Positions 25,875 to 33,836 of a DNA stretch of 64,000 nt are shown one piece after another. The stretch spans positions 62,001 to 126,000 of the forward strand of contig NZ_FODN01000005.1 of assembly GCF_900110375.1 (NCBI RefSeq), written 5' to 3'. The notes under the pieces are model-generated. The model saw only the letters and a program-made list of their open reading frames with translations, was not told the DNA's origin and ran no database searches. A program made the translations under genes and the position numbers. The DNA is from Flavobacterium sinopsychrotolerans. GTDB lineage: Bacteria; Bacteroidota; Bacteroidia; Flavobacteriales; Flavobacteriaceae. How positions within the stretch are numbered: the first letter of the stretch is position 1; the number at the start of each line of letters is the position of its first letter.

Positions 25875-27917
25875 TTATTTTTTCATGATTTTTCTGTTGG
25901 TAAAACCGTCTTCATTATATATCGTTAGAAAATAAATACCACTGGAATAGGCACTCAAATCCATATTTATATTTTCTGAGGTTTCCTTAACTTCAGCAAC
26001 TAAAGCACCCAAAACATTAAATATTTTAATCCCACTCATTGGAGCGCTTGCCTGAATAGTTACCACATTTGTCACTGGATTAGGATAAATTAAGAGTGAT
26101 GACGCATCCGCAAAAGAATCTCTGGATAAAGCGTCACTAGTTGTAGCTTCCCAACTTGATGCTAAATTATTATCTAATGCAGTACTTATTAATTTAAGAT
26201 AAGTTCCGCCTCCATCCGGTGTTGTTGGCCAGGGAGCAGCATCAAAATATTCTACTGAATCAATGATATTTCCATCGGCGTCGGCCAACACAATTTTTTG
26301 AGATTTATTCGATAAGTTTCTGGTAAACTGACCAAAAGGCACCTCGCCATATTTACTTTGAAAAGTAGCGCTATTACTCGCTAAATAAATTGTTTCGTTT
26401 GCTCCAATGGTCGAATTATAAGGAAATTGATACGTCAACCCTAACTGTCTAAAGTAAACCCCAGAAAGATTTACTGAGCGATCACTTATATTTTGAAGTG
26501 CAATAAATTCCAAATCATTACTTACCGGAAAACTAGTTGATGTTTTTGGATTGTAATTAATTTTAGTAATTACCAGAGGGGGTACCGAAACATTAGAACA
26601 GTTTGAAAAAGATCCTATATTATTCGTTATCCATGTGGATCTGTCAGCAATAAAGGTTCTAATTTTATTTACATCCGTGCTATGATCGTCTAAAGTGCCC
26701 CATCTTTGATTCTCACGCGGTATAGCCTCACTAATATAACTTAAGGCATTATCCATATAAGTAATCAGGGCATCTTTGTTTAACGGCTGACCCGGAGCTT
26801 TTACTTCGTTCCATCGTTTGGAGAGCAAACATTTGAAATCTCCGTTATCGAATAAATAACTCCAAAATGGCGGTCCTATTCTATTGCCATTATTAAATTG
26901 CCATTGATCCACGTGGCTGCTATTTGTGAACGTACTTCCAAATCCTTGGTTAAAATCCCAAACCGGTCCTGCCCGTAATTTTCCACCACGGTCTTTATGA
27001 AAAAAGGTACTGGACTGGTACACATCCGCATTAGAACTTAGTTCATTGACCAACATGAAATCAACAAAAGAAGGCACATCAATAATCGTTCTATAGCCAT
27101 CTTCCAAATCATCGTCATAGGCGTGGTCTTGCATTCTATTAAACTCCGCTTCAATATACTGGGTTTGCTCCAGTGTTGCATTTTCAGGTTTAGGCAAATC
27201 ATGTACAAATTTAGTTTCATCCATCCAAAACGCTACAGGGTCGCCACCGGTAGTTTTATCCGCTTTTGTAATATATCCGCCTGTTATATTAGGCAAAGAA
27301 TTATCCGTTGCTTCAATCTTTAAAACATTGACCCGATTTTCATTTGATTTAATTTTTTCCTGAAAAACATACAATCCTTTATAATCGCCATTTATCATTA
27401 CCTCACAGTATTCCGTTTTAGTTGCATAGTTCCCCAATTGTCTAGCCATATAGTAGGCCAAATAATCCCTAACTAATGATGGATCAAAACCCAATCCATT
27501 CAAAATCCAGTCGTTCTCACTTGGCATTCCCAAAACGCTCACATTATTATTTGACGTATTATCTGCTTTCAAAGTCGTCAGCGCATATTGTTTTTTTGGC
27601 AAAGTTTGAGTGGATGAGCCTCTGATTTCTATACCTATTCTACCACTATAATTCAAAAATTCAGCTGTGTTTTGATCCGTAAGATAGTTTCTGGTTCCGT
27701 CTGGCCTTTTGATAATTTTCATGCTGGCTAAAACTTTTGGATCATCCAGAATTTCGAGAGGCAAACCAGTGTTCGGATCATTATCGGTCGTGATAATGAT
27801 AATAGGTAAATTACTGTCCGTAAAAGTTTGACCCGTTACGGAATAAGAAGTAATTAGTACAATCAACAAAATGATTTTGGAAATTGTATTCAGCCAGGTA
27901 ATGTACAATTTTTTCAT
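25875..27917 (-). CDS. Secreted CotH-kinase protein with lamin-tail domain and T9SS sorting signal
   Basis: A 680-residue protein from MKKLYITWLN; the frame extends 48 bases upstream but the signal peptide starts here (hydrophobic ISKIILLIVLITSYS, cleavage near VTGQ). Order: CotH domain (about 85-430: IEIRGSSTQTLPKKQYAL, YKGLYVFQEKIK, GPVWDFNQGFG), a lamin-tail domain (about 455-580: VITKINYNP, NDLEFIALQNIS), and a type A T9SS C-terminal domain (YPNPVTNVVTIQ to GFTNRKIMKK). It should be exported by the gliding-associated type 9 system and held on the surface. CotH homologues can phosphorylate proteins; the target here is unknown. Confidence 0.9.
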   Translation of the reverse strand: MKKLYITWLNTISKIILLIVLITSYSVTGQTFTDSNLPIIIITTDNDPNTGLPLEILDDPKVLASMKIIKRPDGTRNYLTDQNTAEFLNYSGRIGIEIRGSSTQTLPKKQYALTTLKADNTSNNNVSVLGMPSENDWILNGLGFDPSLVRDYLAYYMARQLGNYATKTEYCEVMINGDYKGLYVFQEKIKSNENRVNVLKIEATDNSLPNITGGYITKADKTTGGDPVAFWMDETKFVHDLPKPENATLEQTQYIEAEFNRMQDHAYDDDLEDGYRTIIDVPSFVDFMLVNELSSNADVYQSSTFFHKDRGGKLRAGPVWDFNQGFGSTFTNSSHVDQWQFNNGNRIGPPFWSYLFDNGDFKCLLSKRWNEVKAPGQPLNKDALITYMDNALSYISEAIPRENQRWGTLDDHSTDVNKIRTFIADRSTWITNNIGSFSNCSNVSVPPLVITKINYNPKTSTSFPVSNDLEFIALQNISDRSVNLSGVYFRQLGLTYQFPYNSTIGANETIYLASNSATFQSKYGEVPFGQFTRNLSNKSQKIVLADADGNIIDSVEYFDAAPWPTTPDGGGTYLKLISTALDNNLASSWEATTSDALSRDSFADASSLLIYPNPVTNVVTIQASAPMSGIKIFNVLGALVAEVKETSENINMDLSAYSSGIYFLTIYNEDGFTNRKIMKK

Positions 27918-28036
27918 GATCTGATTTATTATTAAATTAAAGCATAAATTTAATAATAAAAACAATATAAAACATTGATAATCAATTATTTATAATATTT
28001 ATTTTTAAATAATATAAAATGAAAATTGGATGTTTT

Positions 28037-28065
28037 TTGCTCAAGAAATAGCAACAGTAACTTTG
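28037..28065 (+). promoter_or_regulatory. Strong consensus promoter ahead of a tiny reading frame
   Basis: TTG (28037-28039), 18 bases, then TAACTTTG (28058-28065) gives a full match to the Bacteroidota promoter consensus. The predicted start is near 28072, only a few bases before an ATG at 28079. Confidence 0.6.
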
Positions 28066-28078
28066 AACTAAATTATTA

Positions 28079-28168
28079 ATGAAAGAGCTTAATTCTTTAA
28101 TTGAAACTTTTACATCCAAAAAGAAAAAAGACGGAGCTAGAAAAATCAAAATTTACATGCTAGAATAA
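28079..28168 (+). CDS. Possible 29-residue small protein
   Basis: A short frame starting MKELNSLIETFTSKKKKDGA and ending KIYMLE. It is amphipathic and basic, with no match I recognise. Its only support is the full-consensus promoter just upstream and the otherwise empty 340-base gap. It could instead be the remnant of a longer gene, or the RNA itself may be the product. About 140 bases follow before the phosphoribosyltransferase, which has its own -7 element. Confidence 0.3.
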   Translation: MKELNSLIETFTSKKKKDGARKIKIYMLE

Positions 28169-28261
28169 CGGACTTTGGTTAGTCTTTTGAAATTCAAATT
28201 TTACAAAGCAAAAATTTAGCCATAAAACAATACAAATATAACCTATATAACTGAAAATCAG

Positions 28262-28269
28262 TACATTTG
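28262..28269 (+). promoter_or_regulatory. -7 element TACATTTG of the phosphoribosyltransferase gene
   Basis: TACATTTG fits TAnnTTTG, 36 bases before the ATG at 28306. No upstream TTG at standard spacing, so support is partial. Confidence 0.4.
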
Positions 28270-28305
28270 TAAATATTATTTTTTAATTCAATAAAATACC
28301 GTGCT

Positions 28306-28941
28306 ATGTATAACGAGATATTAAAAGATAGAATTGAAGCCGGTTTATTGCTTTCAGAGAAATTAAAAAAATATCAGAATAGCAATACCATAATTCTCGC
28401 CGTTCCAAGAGGCGGAGTGCCTGTAGGATATATAATTGCGAAAAGCTTACATCTTCCTTTGGATATTGTGTTGTCAAAAAAAATAGGACATCCTAATAAT
28501 AAAGAATTTGCGATTGGCGCAGTTTCCATGGATTCTATGACTATTGATGAACATCCGGAAGTGCCAAAGAAATACATTGAAGATGAAATTATCCGCCTTC
28601 GAAAATTGATGCAGAATAAATACGAAATATACATGGGGAATCGCGAACCACTGGATATTAAAGGAAAAAACATAATATTAGTCGATGATGGAATAGCAAC
28701 AGGAAACACGTTATTAGCCAGTATTACTATGTTGCGCAAAAGGAACCCTGCAAAAATTATTGTTGCAGTTCCTGTATTGCCTTATGATACAGTTCCCGTT
28801 TTCGAGAAAAATGCTGATGAGTTTGTCTATCTGATTGCTTCAAAATATTTCAGAGGCGTTGGTAGCTTTTACGAAGATTTTAATCAAGTAGAAGATGATG
28901 AAGTGATTCGGTTATTAAATGTTACAAGCCCTATTGAATGA
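28306..28941 (+). CDS. Phosphoribosyltransferase-family protein
   Basis: A 211-residue type I phosphoribosyltransferase fold. The PRPP loop is IILVDDGIATGNT (residues about 123-135), and the N-terminal part has ILAVPRGGVPVGY and LSKKIGHPNNKEFAIGAV. Proteins of this subgroup are often fused to, or encoded beside, a dienelactone-hydrolase-like alpha/beta hydrolase; here that hydrolase gene follows at 28982. The acceptor base is not known, and the family is not a typical purine or pyrimidine salvage enzyme. Confidence 0.87.
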   Translation: MYNEILKDRIEAGLLLSEKLKKYQNSNTIILAVPRGGVPVGYIIAKSLHLPLDIVLSKKIGHPNNKEFAIGAVSMDSMTIDEHPEVPKKYIEDEIIRLRKLMQNKYEIYMGNREPLDIKGKNIILVDDGIATGNTLLASITMLRKRNPAKIIVAVPVLPYDTVPVFEKNADEFVYLIASKYFRGVGSFYEDFNQVEDDEVIRLLNVTSPIE

Positions 28942-28981
28942 GATTTTAATCTACAAGTATTCATTTTTAAATGCATTGATT

Positions 28982-29617
28982 ATGAAAAAATTCGATTTGG
29001 ATATTCCATTATCCTCCGTAACCTTGAAAGGAGATTTAGTGATTCCTGAAAATGCAACCGGAATAGTTGTCTTTTCACACGGAAGCGGCAGCAGTAGGTT
29101 CAGTTCCAGGAATAGAATGGTGGCAGAGTTGGTACAAAAACAAAACATAGCCACATTTTTGTTCGACTTGCTAACGGAAGAAGAAGACCGTGTTTATGAA
29201 AGCAGGTTCAACATTGATTTATTAGCCAATCGGTTGATAGAAACCACACAGTGGCTTATGGAGAATGATGATACTAAAAGCTTAGCTATAGGTTACTTTG
29301 GAACCAGTACCGGCGCGGCATCAGCCTTACGCGCAGCAGCCCATTTCAAAGAAACCATAAGAGCGGTGGTATCTCGTGGCGGCCGTCCTGACTTAACCAT
29401 TACAGAACTGCCACAAGTGACCGCTCCCACTTTACTCATCGTGGGCGGTCTAGACGTTCCCGTCATTACCATGAATAAAATGGCCTATGATCAATTAGAA
29501 TCCACAAAAGACATGAAAATAGTGGAAGGGGCAACACACCTTTTTGAAGAACCGGGAAAACTGTTAGAAGTGGCTGATTTAGCCATTGACTGGTACAAAA
29601 AGTATTTGATGCAATAG
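28982..29617 (+). CDS. Alpha/beta hydrolase, dienelactone-hydrolase-like
   Basis: A 211-residue hydrolase when started at MKKFDLDIPLSSVTLKG (28982); earlier in-frame Met codons lie in the end of the preceding gene. The oxyanion segment is VVFSHGSGSS, the nucleophile elbow GYFGTSTGAAS, the acid VGGLDVPV and the His in GATHLFEE. It forms a pair with the phosphoribosyltransferase gene 40 bases upstream, an arrangement that is sometimes a single fused polypeptide in other bacteria. The substrate is unknown. Confidence 0.86.
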   Translation: MKKFDLDIPLSSVTLKGDLVIPENATGIVVFSHGSGSSRFSSRNRMVAELVQKQNIATFLFDLLTEEEDRVYESRFNIDLLANRLIETTQWLMENDDTKSLAIGYFGTSTGAASALRAAAHFKETIRAVVSRGGRPDLTITELPQVTAPTLLIVGGLDVPVITMNKMAYDQLESTKDMKIVEGATHLFEEPGKLLEVADLAIDWYKKYLMQ

Positions 29618-29720
29618 CAATCTGGCTGTAGCATAACAAATTACAACCTAAATTTTAGGGATGATTTATTCTGTTTGTATCATACGGTTTAATTGATTAT
29701 CAACTAAAAAAACAATTATC

Positions 29721-30158
29721 ATGGTAACAGTAAACACCTACATAATCTTTAACGGGTATTGCGAAGAAGCATTTCTATTTTATAAATCCATTTTTGGTGG
29801 CGAATTCTCTTATTTTGGGAGATTTAGGGACATGCCAACGACGGACGGCAAAACCTGTCCACCTGCAGAAGCAGAGAAAATAATGCATGTTTCCCTACCT
29901 ATCAGTAAAGAAACGGCCATCATGGGAAGTGACAGTTTCGAATCATTTGGAACTGAAACCATTTATGGAAATAACTTTTCGCTTTCCATCAATACCGAAA
30001 GCAAAGAAGAAGCAGACAAGCTCTTCAATGCCCTTTCTGACGGTGGAAAAATTACAATGCCTATGGAAAACACCTTTTGGAATGCCTATTTTGGAACATT
30101 TACCGATAAATTTGGAGTGAATTGGATGGTAAATTTTGATTTGGTGGAAGGAAAATAA
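29721..30158 (+). CDS. VOC-superfamily PhnB-like protein
   Basis: A 145-residue protein with two beta-alpha-beta-beta-beta units of the glyoxalase/VOC fold: VNTYIIFNGYCEEAFLFYKSIFGGE, then IMHVSLPISKETAIMGSD, and at the end FWNAYFGTFTDKFGVNWMVNF, the usual PhnB/YjdN ending. The DMPTTDGKTCPPAEAEKIMH segment is typical of the family. The reaction is not established; such proteins are often in stress or detoxification gene sets. Confidence 0.88.
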   Translation: MVTVNTYIIFNGYCEEAFLFYKSIFGGEFSYFGRFRDMPTTDGKTCPPAEAEKIMHVSLPISKETAIMGSDSFESFGTETIYGNNFSLSINTESKEEADKLFNALSDGGKITMPMENTFWNAYFGTFTDKFGVNWMVNFDLVEGK

Positions 30159-30190
30159 AAGTAGTACCACAAGCATGGAGCAAAATATTC

Positions 30191-30240
30191 AGCCACGGAT
30201 TTCACGAATTCCCATTATTTAATTCGTGGAACTCGTGGCT
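30191..30240. repeat. Inverted-repeat intergenic element with TTCGTGG core
   Basis: Arms at 30191-30210 (AGCCACGGATTTCACGAATT) and 30221-30240 are complementary at 17 of 20 positions around a 10-base loop. The AATTCGTGG core also appears in the element at 18179-18256, and similar sequences are, as I recall, dispersed through Flavobacterium intergenic regions. There is no T tail, so it is not a standard terminator. Confidence 0.6.
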
Positions 30241-30335
30241 TCTTTTTGGGAAATTAATCTTCAAAAAAACGAAAGGATGACTATTGCTAAAAACAATCGC
30301 TTTTTTTCTTAAATTAGTTGAATCAAATAAATGCT

Positions 30336-31226
30336 ATGAAAAAACTAACCAAAGAAGATATCAGTCAGGAAGTGTTTGACTTGTACGATGACTATGCACA
30401 CAATAAACTTGATAGAAGACAATTTGTCGAGAAATTATCCTTGTTTGCGGTAGGAACGCTCACGCTTCCTTCGCTTCTTAGCTTTATGACACCCAATTAC
30501 GTGGATTCTATATTAATAAAACCAGAAGATCCAAGGCTAAAATCAGCATTCATCACCTATGATTCTCCCAAAGGCGGAGGAAAAATTAAAGGACTTTTAT
30601 CGCAACCCACAGGAACCCAAAAGAAACTGCCAGGAATCATCGTTGTACATGAAAACCGCGGACTGAATCCGTATATTGAAGATGTAGGACGAAGAGCCGC
30701 TGTGGAAGGATTCATCACTTTGGCACCGGATGCTTTATCGCCACTGGGCGGTTATCCCGGAAATGATGATGCCGGACGAGAATTACAAAAAAAACGTACC
30801 CGCGAAGAAATGCTCGAAGACTTCATTGCAGCCTACGAATACCTAAAATCGCACAAAGATTGCAATGGTCGTATTGGTGTGGTTGGATTTTGTTTTGGCG
30901 GTTGGATTGCTAATATGATGGCGGTAAAAATCCCAGATTTGTGTGCCGCAGTTCCGTACTATGGCGGACAACCCACAGCAGCCGAAGCCGAAAAAATAAA
31001 AACACCCATCATAGCGCAATATGCCAGTTTAGACACTCGCGTAAATGAAGGTTGGCCCGCTTTTGAAGCCATCCTTAAAAAGAACAAAGTAGAACATACC
31101 GCTTATTTCTATAAAGGAGTGAATCATGGTTTTCATAACAATACCACACCCAGATACGATGAAAAAGCCGCCACTTTATCTTGGACACGAACCATTGATT
31201 TTTTTAAGGAAAAATTGAAGAACTAA
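30336..31226 (+). CDS. Dienelactone-hydrolase-family protein with N-terminal helical/hydrophobic leader
   Basis: A 296-residue protein from MKKLTKEDISQEVFDLYDDY. Residues 1 to about 55 contain DRRQFVEKLSLFAVGTLTLP, a Tat-like or membrane leader with a weak RR motif. The hydrolase domain follows: GIIVVHENRGLNPYIEDVGRR, nucleophile Cys in VVGFCFGGW (G-x-C-x-G-G), acid YASLDTRVN and His in GVNHGFHNN, the Cys-Asp-His triad of dienelactone hydrolases. The natural ester is not known. A terminator follows directly. Confidence 0.9.
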   Translation: MKKLTKEDISQEVFDLYDDYAHNKLDRRQFVEKLSLFAVGTLTLPSLLSFMTPNYVDSILIKPEDPRLKSAFITYDSPKGGGKIKGLLSQPTGTQKKLPGIIVVHENRGLNPYIEDVGRRAAVEGFITLAPDALSPLGGYPGNDDAGRELQKKRTREEMLEDFIAAYEYLKSHKDCNGRIGVVGFCFGGWIANMMAVKIPDLCAAVPYYGGQPTAAEAEKIKTPIIAQYASLDTRVNEGWPAFEAILKKNKVEHTAYFYKGVNHGFHNNTTPRYDEKAATLSWTRTIDFFKEKLKN

Positions 31227-31237
31227 TTTCATTTTTT

Positions 31238-31267
31238 AAAAGTCCCTTGATTGGGGCTTTTTTTATT
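31238..31267 (+). terminator. Terminator after the dienelactone hydrolase gene
   Basis: AAAAGTCCC and GGGGCTTTT form a stem with one G-T pair and a six-base loop, ending in a T run, 12 bases after the stop. Confidence 0.75.
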
Positions 31268-31312
31268 TTTTAAGAAAATACTGCTAAAATTAAATATAAC
31301 CCAAGATTTTAT

Positions 31313-31320
31313 TATATTTG
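31313..31320 (+). promoter_or_regulatory. -7 element TATATTTG at the left of the accessory insert
   Basis: TATATTTG matches the -7 consensus but no TTG is at the usual distance. It lies about 140 bases before the start of the broken DUF4917 gene and is the only promoter-like element seen there. Confidence 0.3.
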
Positions 31321-31457
31321 AAAATAAATAAATTCTGACGTTTATCAGACTAATCCACCTTATTTTGGGATGATATGTTTGATTTTGTCAGTGGCATATT
31401 AGTTAACTGATAGCTTTGCTGAACGAAACAACAACTAAAACCAAATAAAAACATAGA

Positions 31458-32501
31458 ATGGAAATTGATAAATTAGATTCCTACCAAACAGTTATTGCAT
31501 ACTTGAAAAAGAAATCAGATAGGAATAGACATTTATTACTTGGAAATGGTTTTAGTATGGCTTATGACCATAAAATATTCTCATACAACGCTTTAAGCAC
31601 TTTTATAGAAAATTCAAATGATGAATTTCTAAAAAAATTATTTGAAGTTATTAAAACAAAAAATTTCGAATTAATAATGGATTATTTAGATAATTTTTGT
31701 GAAATAGCACAAGTTTTTAGCGAAGATAAAACATTGGTAGATAAAATTCAACAAGCAAACGAAACATTAAAAAATAGTTTAATTGAAGCAGTAAAATCAT
31801 TACATCCTGAACACGTTTTTAGTATCTCAGAAGACAAAAGCAAAAAATGTTATAAGTTTTTGGAAAATTATTTAGGGGAAAATGGTAACATATTTTCGAC
31901 CAATTATGATCTACTTTTATATTGGGTTCTTTTACGTAATGAATCCAAATTTCATATCGATGGTTTTGGAAGAGAATTAGAAAATCCAAATTTTAAAAAA
32001 GATCACTAAGAACCAGAATTTGGAGATTTAATTTGGGGAGTACATAAAGACAAACAAAATGTACATTATAACCACGGAGCATTACAATTATTCGATACAG
32101 GAATTGAAATTATAAAAGAAGTTTATGATTCAAATAACCTATTGGATAACATTAGCAAGAGAATGAACCGAAAAGAATATCCAATTTTTGTAACCGCAGG
32201 AAACGCAGATGAAAAACTAAACCATATTATGCATAATAAATACCTTTCTACTTGTTATGATAATTTATCAAATATCACTGGTTCTTTGGTGACATTTGGA
32301 TTTAGCTTTAGTGATAATGATACACACATAATAACTGCAATAAATAGAGCTTGTAAATTTGATAAAGAAAAAAGAACAAAACTTTTAAGTATATATATTG
32401 GAGTTTTTAGCGATAGTGATTTAGCAAGCCTTAAAAAAATGGAAAATCAATTTGCCTGTAAAGTTAGTTACTACAATGCTAGAACTGCTGATATCTGGTA
32501 A
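31458..32501 (+). pseudogene. DUF4917/SIR2-like gene interrupted by one in-frame TAA
   Basis: The frame opens at ATG 31458 and encodes 183 residues up to TAA at 32007-32009. Continuing in the same frame, it stays open to 32501, for about 347 codons. Family-like motifs fall on both sides of the stop: LLLGNGFS (residues 26-33) and FSTNYDLLLYW (146-156) before it, and VHYNHGALQLFD, IFVTAGNADEK and VTFGFSFSDNDTHI after it. Together these resemble DUF4917 and, more broadly, SIR2-like NAD-binding proteins. A single base substitution creating TAA, rather than a frameshift, explains the break; a sequencing error or recoding cannot be excluded. Codon use is more AT-rich than in the flanking genes. Confidence 0.75.
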
Positions 32502-32719
32502 ATATTAAGAAAATAAAACTCAAAATATACAAAAAGGCATCAGTTAACCGCCGTTTAGCAATATGTCGGGTTTAGGCTTAATTGACGATGTTTTTGTACT
32601 TATAAAATTAGTGTTTAACCAAAAGAAAAATCTTAATTTAGTCGCTAAATCTTATCAAAGCCAAGGAGATCTTGACCGCAGATTTACCTTAAAATATAGA
32701 ATTTAACGCAATTTAAACT

Positions 32720-33691
32720 ATGAATAAAGCTAGAATTGAAAATACTAACGAGATTGTTAAAGCCGACACTTTACTTAAATTTTATCCAAATTATAGTGAT
32801 CTTATATTTGTGTGTATTGATGAGAAATGTTCTATCCGAATGGCTCCAACATGTATAAAAAAAACAGAGCGAAAGAAACCGCATTTTAAAAAGTATAGAA
32901 ATAGAGAACACATAGAAACTTGCGAATATGCCACTTTAAGTGAATTATATCAAAAAGGTAAAAATCAAAAACTAAATAAAATAGAAATTAATAAAATTGG
33001 TTATCCATCAGTTTTTAATTTAAATGAAAATAAGGGCGATGATGTAGAAAAAAAATCTTCTCAAGCGAAACTTGATGATGGTGATGAAGGAGTAACTGGT
33101 CGTGGTGGTGGAATATCAAAAGTTTATGAATTTGATAGTGAAAATATCAAATTTGATAGGAGCAACAAAGTTCAAAGTGTTGATAGAATTGTAGATTGGT
33201 ATTTAGGATTTCCTCATAATAGAGATGTTCAGATAGAAATTAACGACAAAAAAATTCAATATCGATATTTTTTCAAACGTATAATAGACAATACTGATCC
33301 ATTAAGTTTGCAAAATGATCGAATATTTTATGGTAAAATAATGCTATCCGAAACAAACAAAAATGTATTTAATAAATATACTGAAAGTGTATTTTTAACT
33401 TTACTTGGTTTCAAAAAGAAAGATGAATTAGAAAACAAAATATATAACTATTCTGTAAAAATTGATAAGAAGTCAATATCTAAACGTATGTTATCAAGAT
33501 TGAGAAATAAATATGAATCATTATTTGAAGAAGCGCATTTAGATTTAAAAAATGGTTCAAATGAACCTAACGTAGGATTATATGTTTTTGTATATGGATC
33601 AATTGATGAAAACAATGATACAATATTGAATGTCAAACAACATCATATCACATTTAGATATGACGAAGTCAGAAAAACAACTATTGAATAA
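32720..33691 (+). CDS. Unrecognised protein with CoiA-like putative zinc-binding N-terminus
   Basis: A 323-residue protein rich in Lys, Asn and Ile. The N-terminal C32-x4-C37, C45, H55 and H64-x3-C68 pattern, with the segment KKPHFKKYRNREHIETC, recalls the N-terminal metal site of CoiA-like and other nuclease-associated proteins. A low-complexity acidic/Gly linker (about 95-130) leads to a C-terminal domain (about 145-315: VDRIVDWYLGFPHNRD, YFFKRIIDNTD, VGLYVFVYGSI) I cannot assign. There is no signal or membrane segment. It follows the DUF4917 remnant after 218 bases with GC-richer non-coding patches; the pair looks like an acquired accessory unit. Confidence 0.7.
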   Translation: MNKARIENTNEIVKADTLLKFYPNYSDLIFVCIDEKCSIRMAPTCIKKTERKKPHFKKYRNREHIETCEYATLSELYQKGKNQKLNKIEINKIGYPSVFNLNENKGDDVEKKSSQAKLDDGDEGVTGRGGGISKVYEFDSENIKFDRSNKVQSVDRIVDWYLGFPHNRDVQIEINDKKIQYRYFFKRIIDNTDPLSLQNDRIFYGKIMLSETNKNVFNKYTESVFLTLLGFKKKDELENKIYNYSVKIDKKSISKRMLSRLRNKYESLFEEAHLDLKNGSNEPNVGLYVFVYGSIDENNDTILNVKQHHITFRYDEVRKTTIE

Positions 33692-33731
33692 TATGATAAA
33701 AACCGATATCGCTAATATACCACAATCGTTA

Positions 33732-33752
33732 GCGCAGTTTTGCAAACTGTGC
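33732..33752. repeat. Hairpin GCGCAGTTT-TGC-AAACTGTGC
   Basis: Nine-base arms (33732-33740, 33744-33752, one G-T pair) with a three-base loop, in a GC-richer patch just after the orphan gene. No T tail. It may mark the right border of the accessory unit. Confidence 0.5.
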
Positions 33753-33792
33753 CCGCAACAATAAGCCACTAATACAAAACATAATCCCACAA

Positions 33793-33816
33793 AAAAAGCC
33801 CCATTCGGGGCTTTTT
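33793..33816. terminator. Bidirectional terminator between orphan gene and carB
   Basis: Perfect 10-base arms AAAAAGCCCC / GGGGCTTTTT around ATTC, with A and T runs on both sides, serving the + strand orphan gene and the - strand carB. It lies 21 bases from the carB stop. Confidence 0.88.
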
Positions 33817-33836
33817 CAATATATAAACTCAAATTT

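Noticed and set aside
29887..30120. 77-residue + strand frame inside the VOC gene
   Set aside because: Out-of-frame shadow of a complete VOC-family gene.
32530..32600. Possible integron attC-like site (GTTAAC and GTTTAG segments)
   Set aside because: The paired R'/R'' and L'/L'' boxes of attC could not be matched, and there is no integrase in the window.
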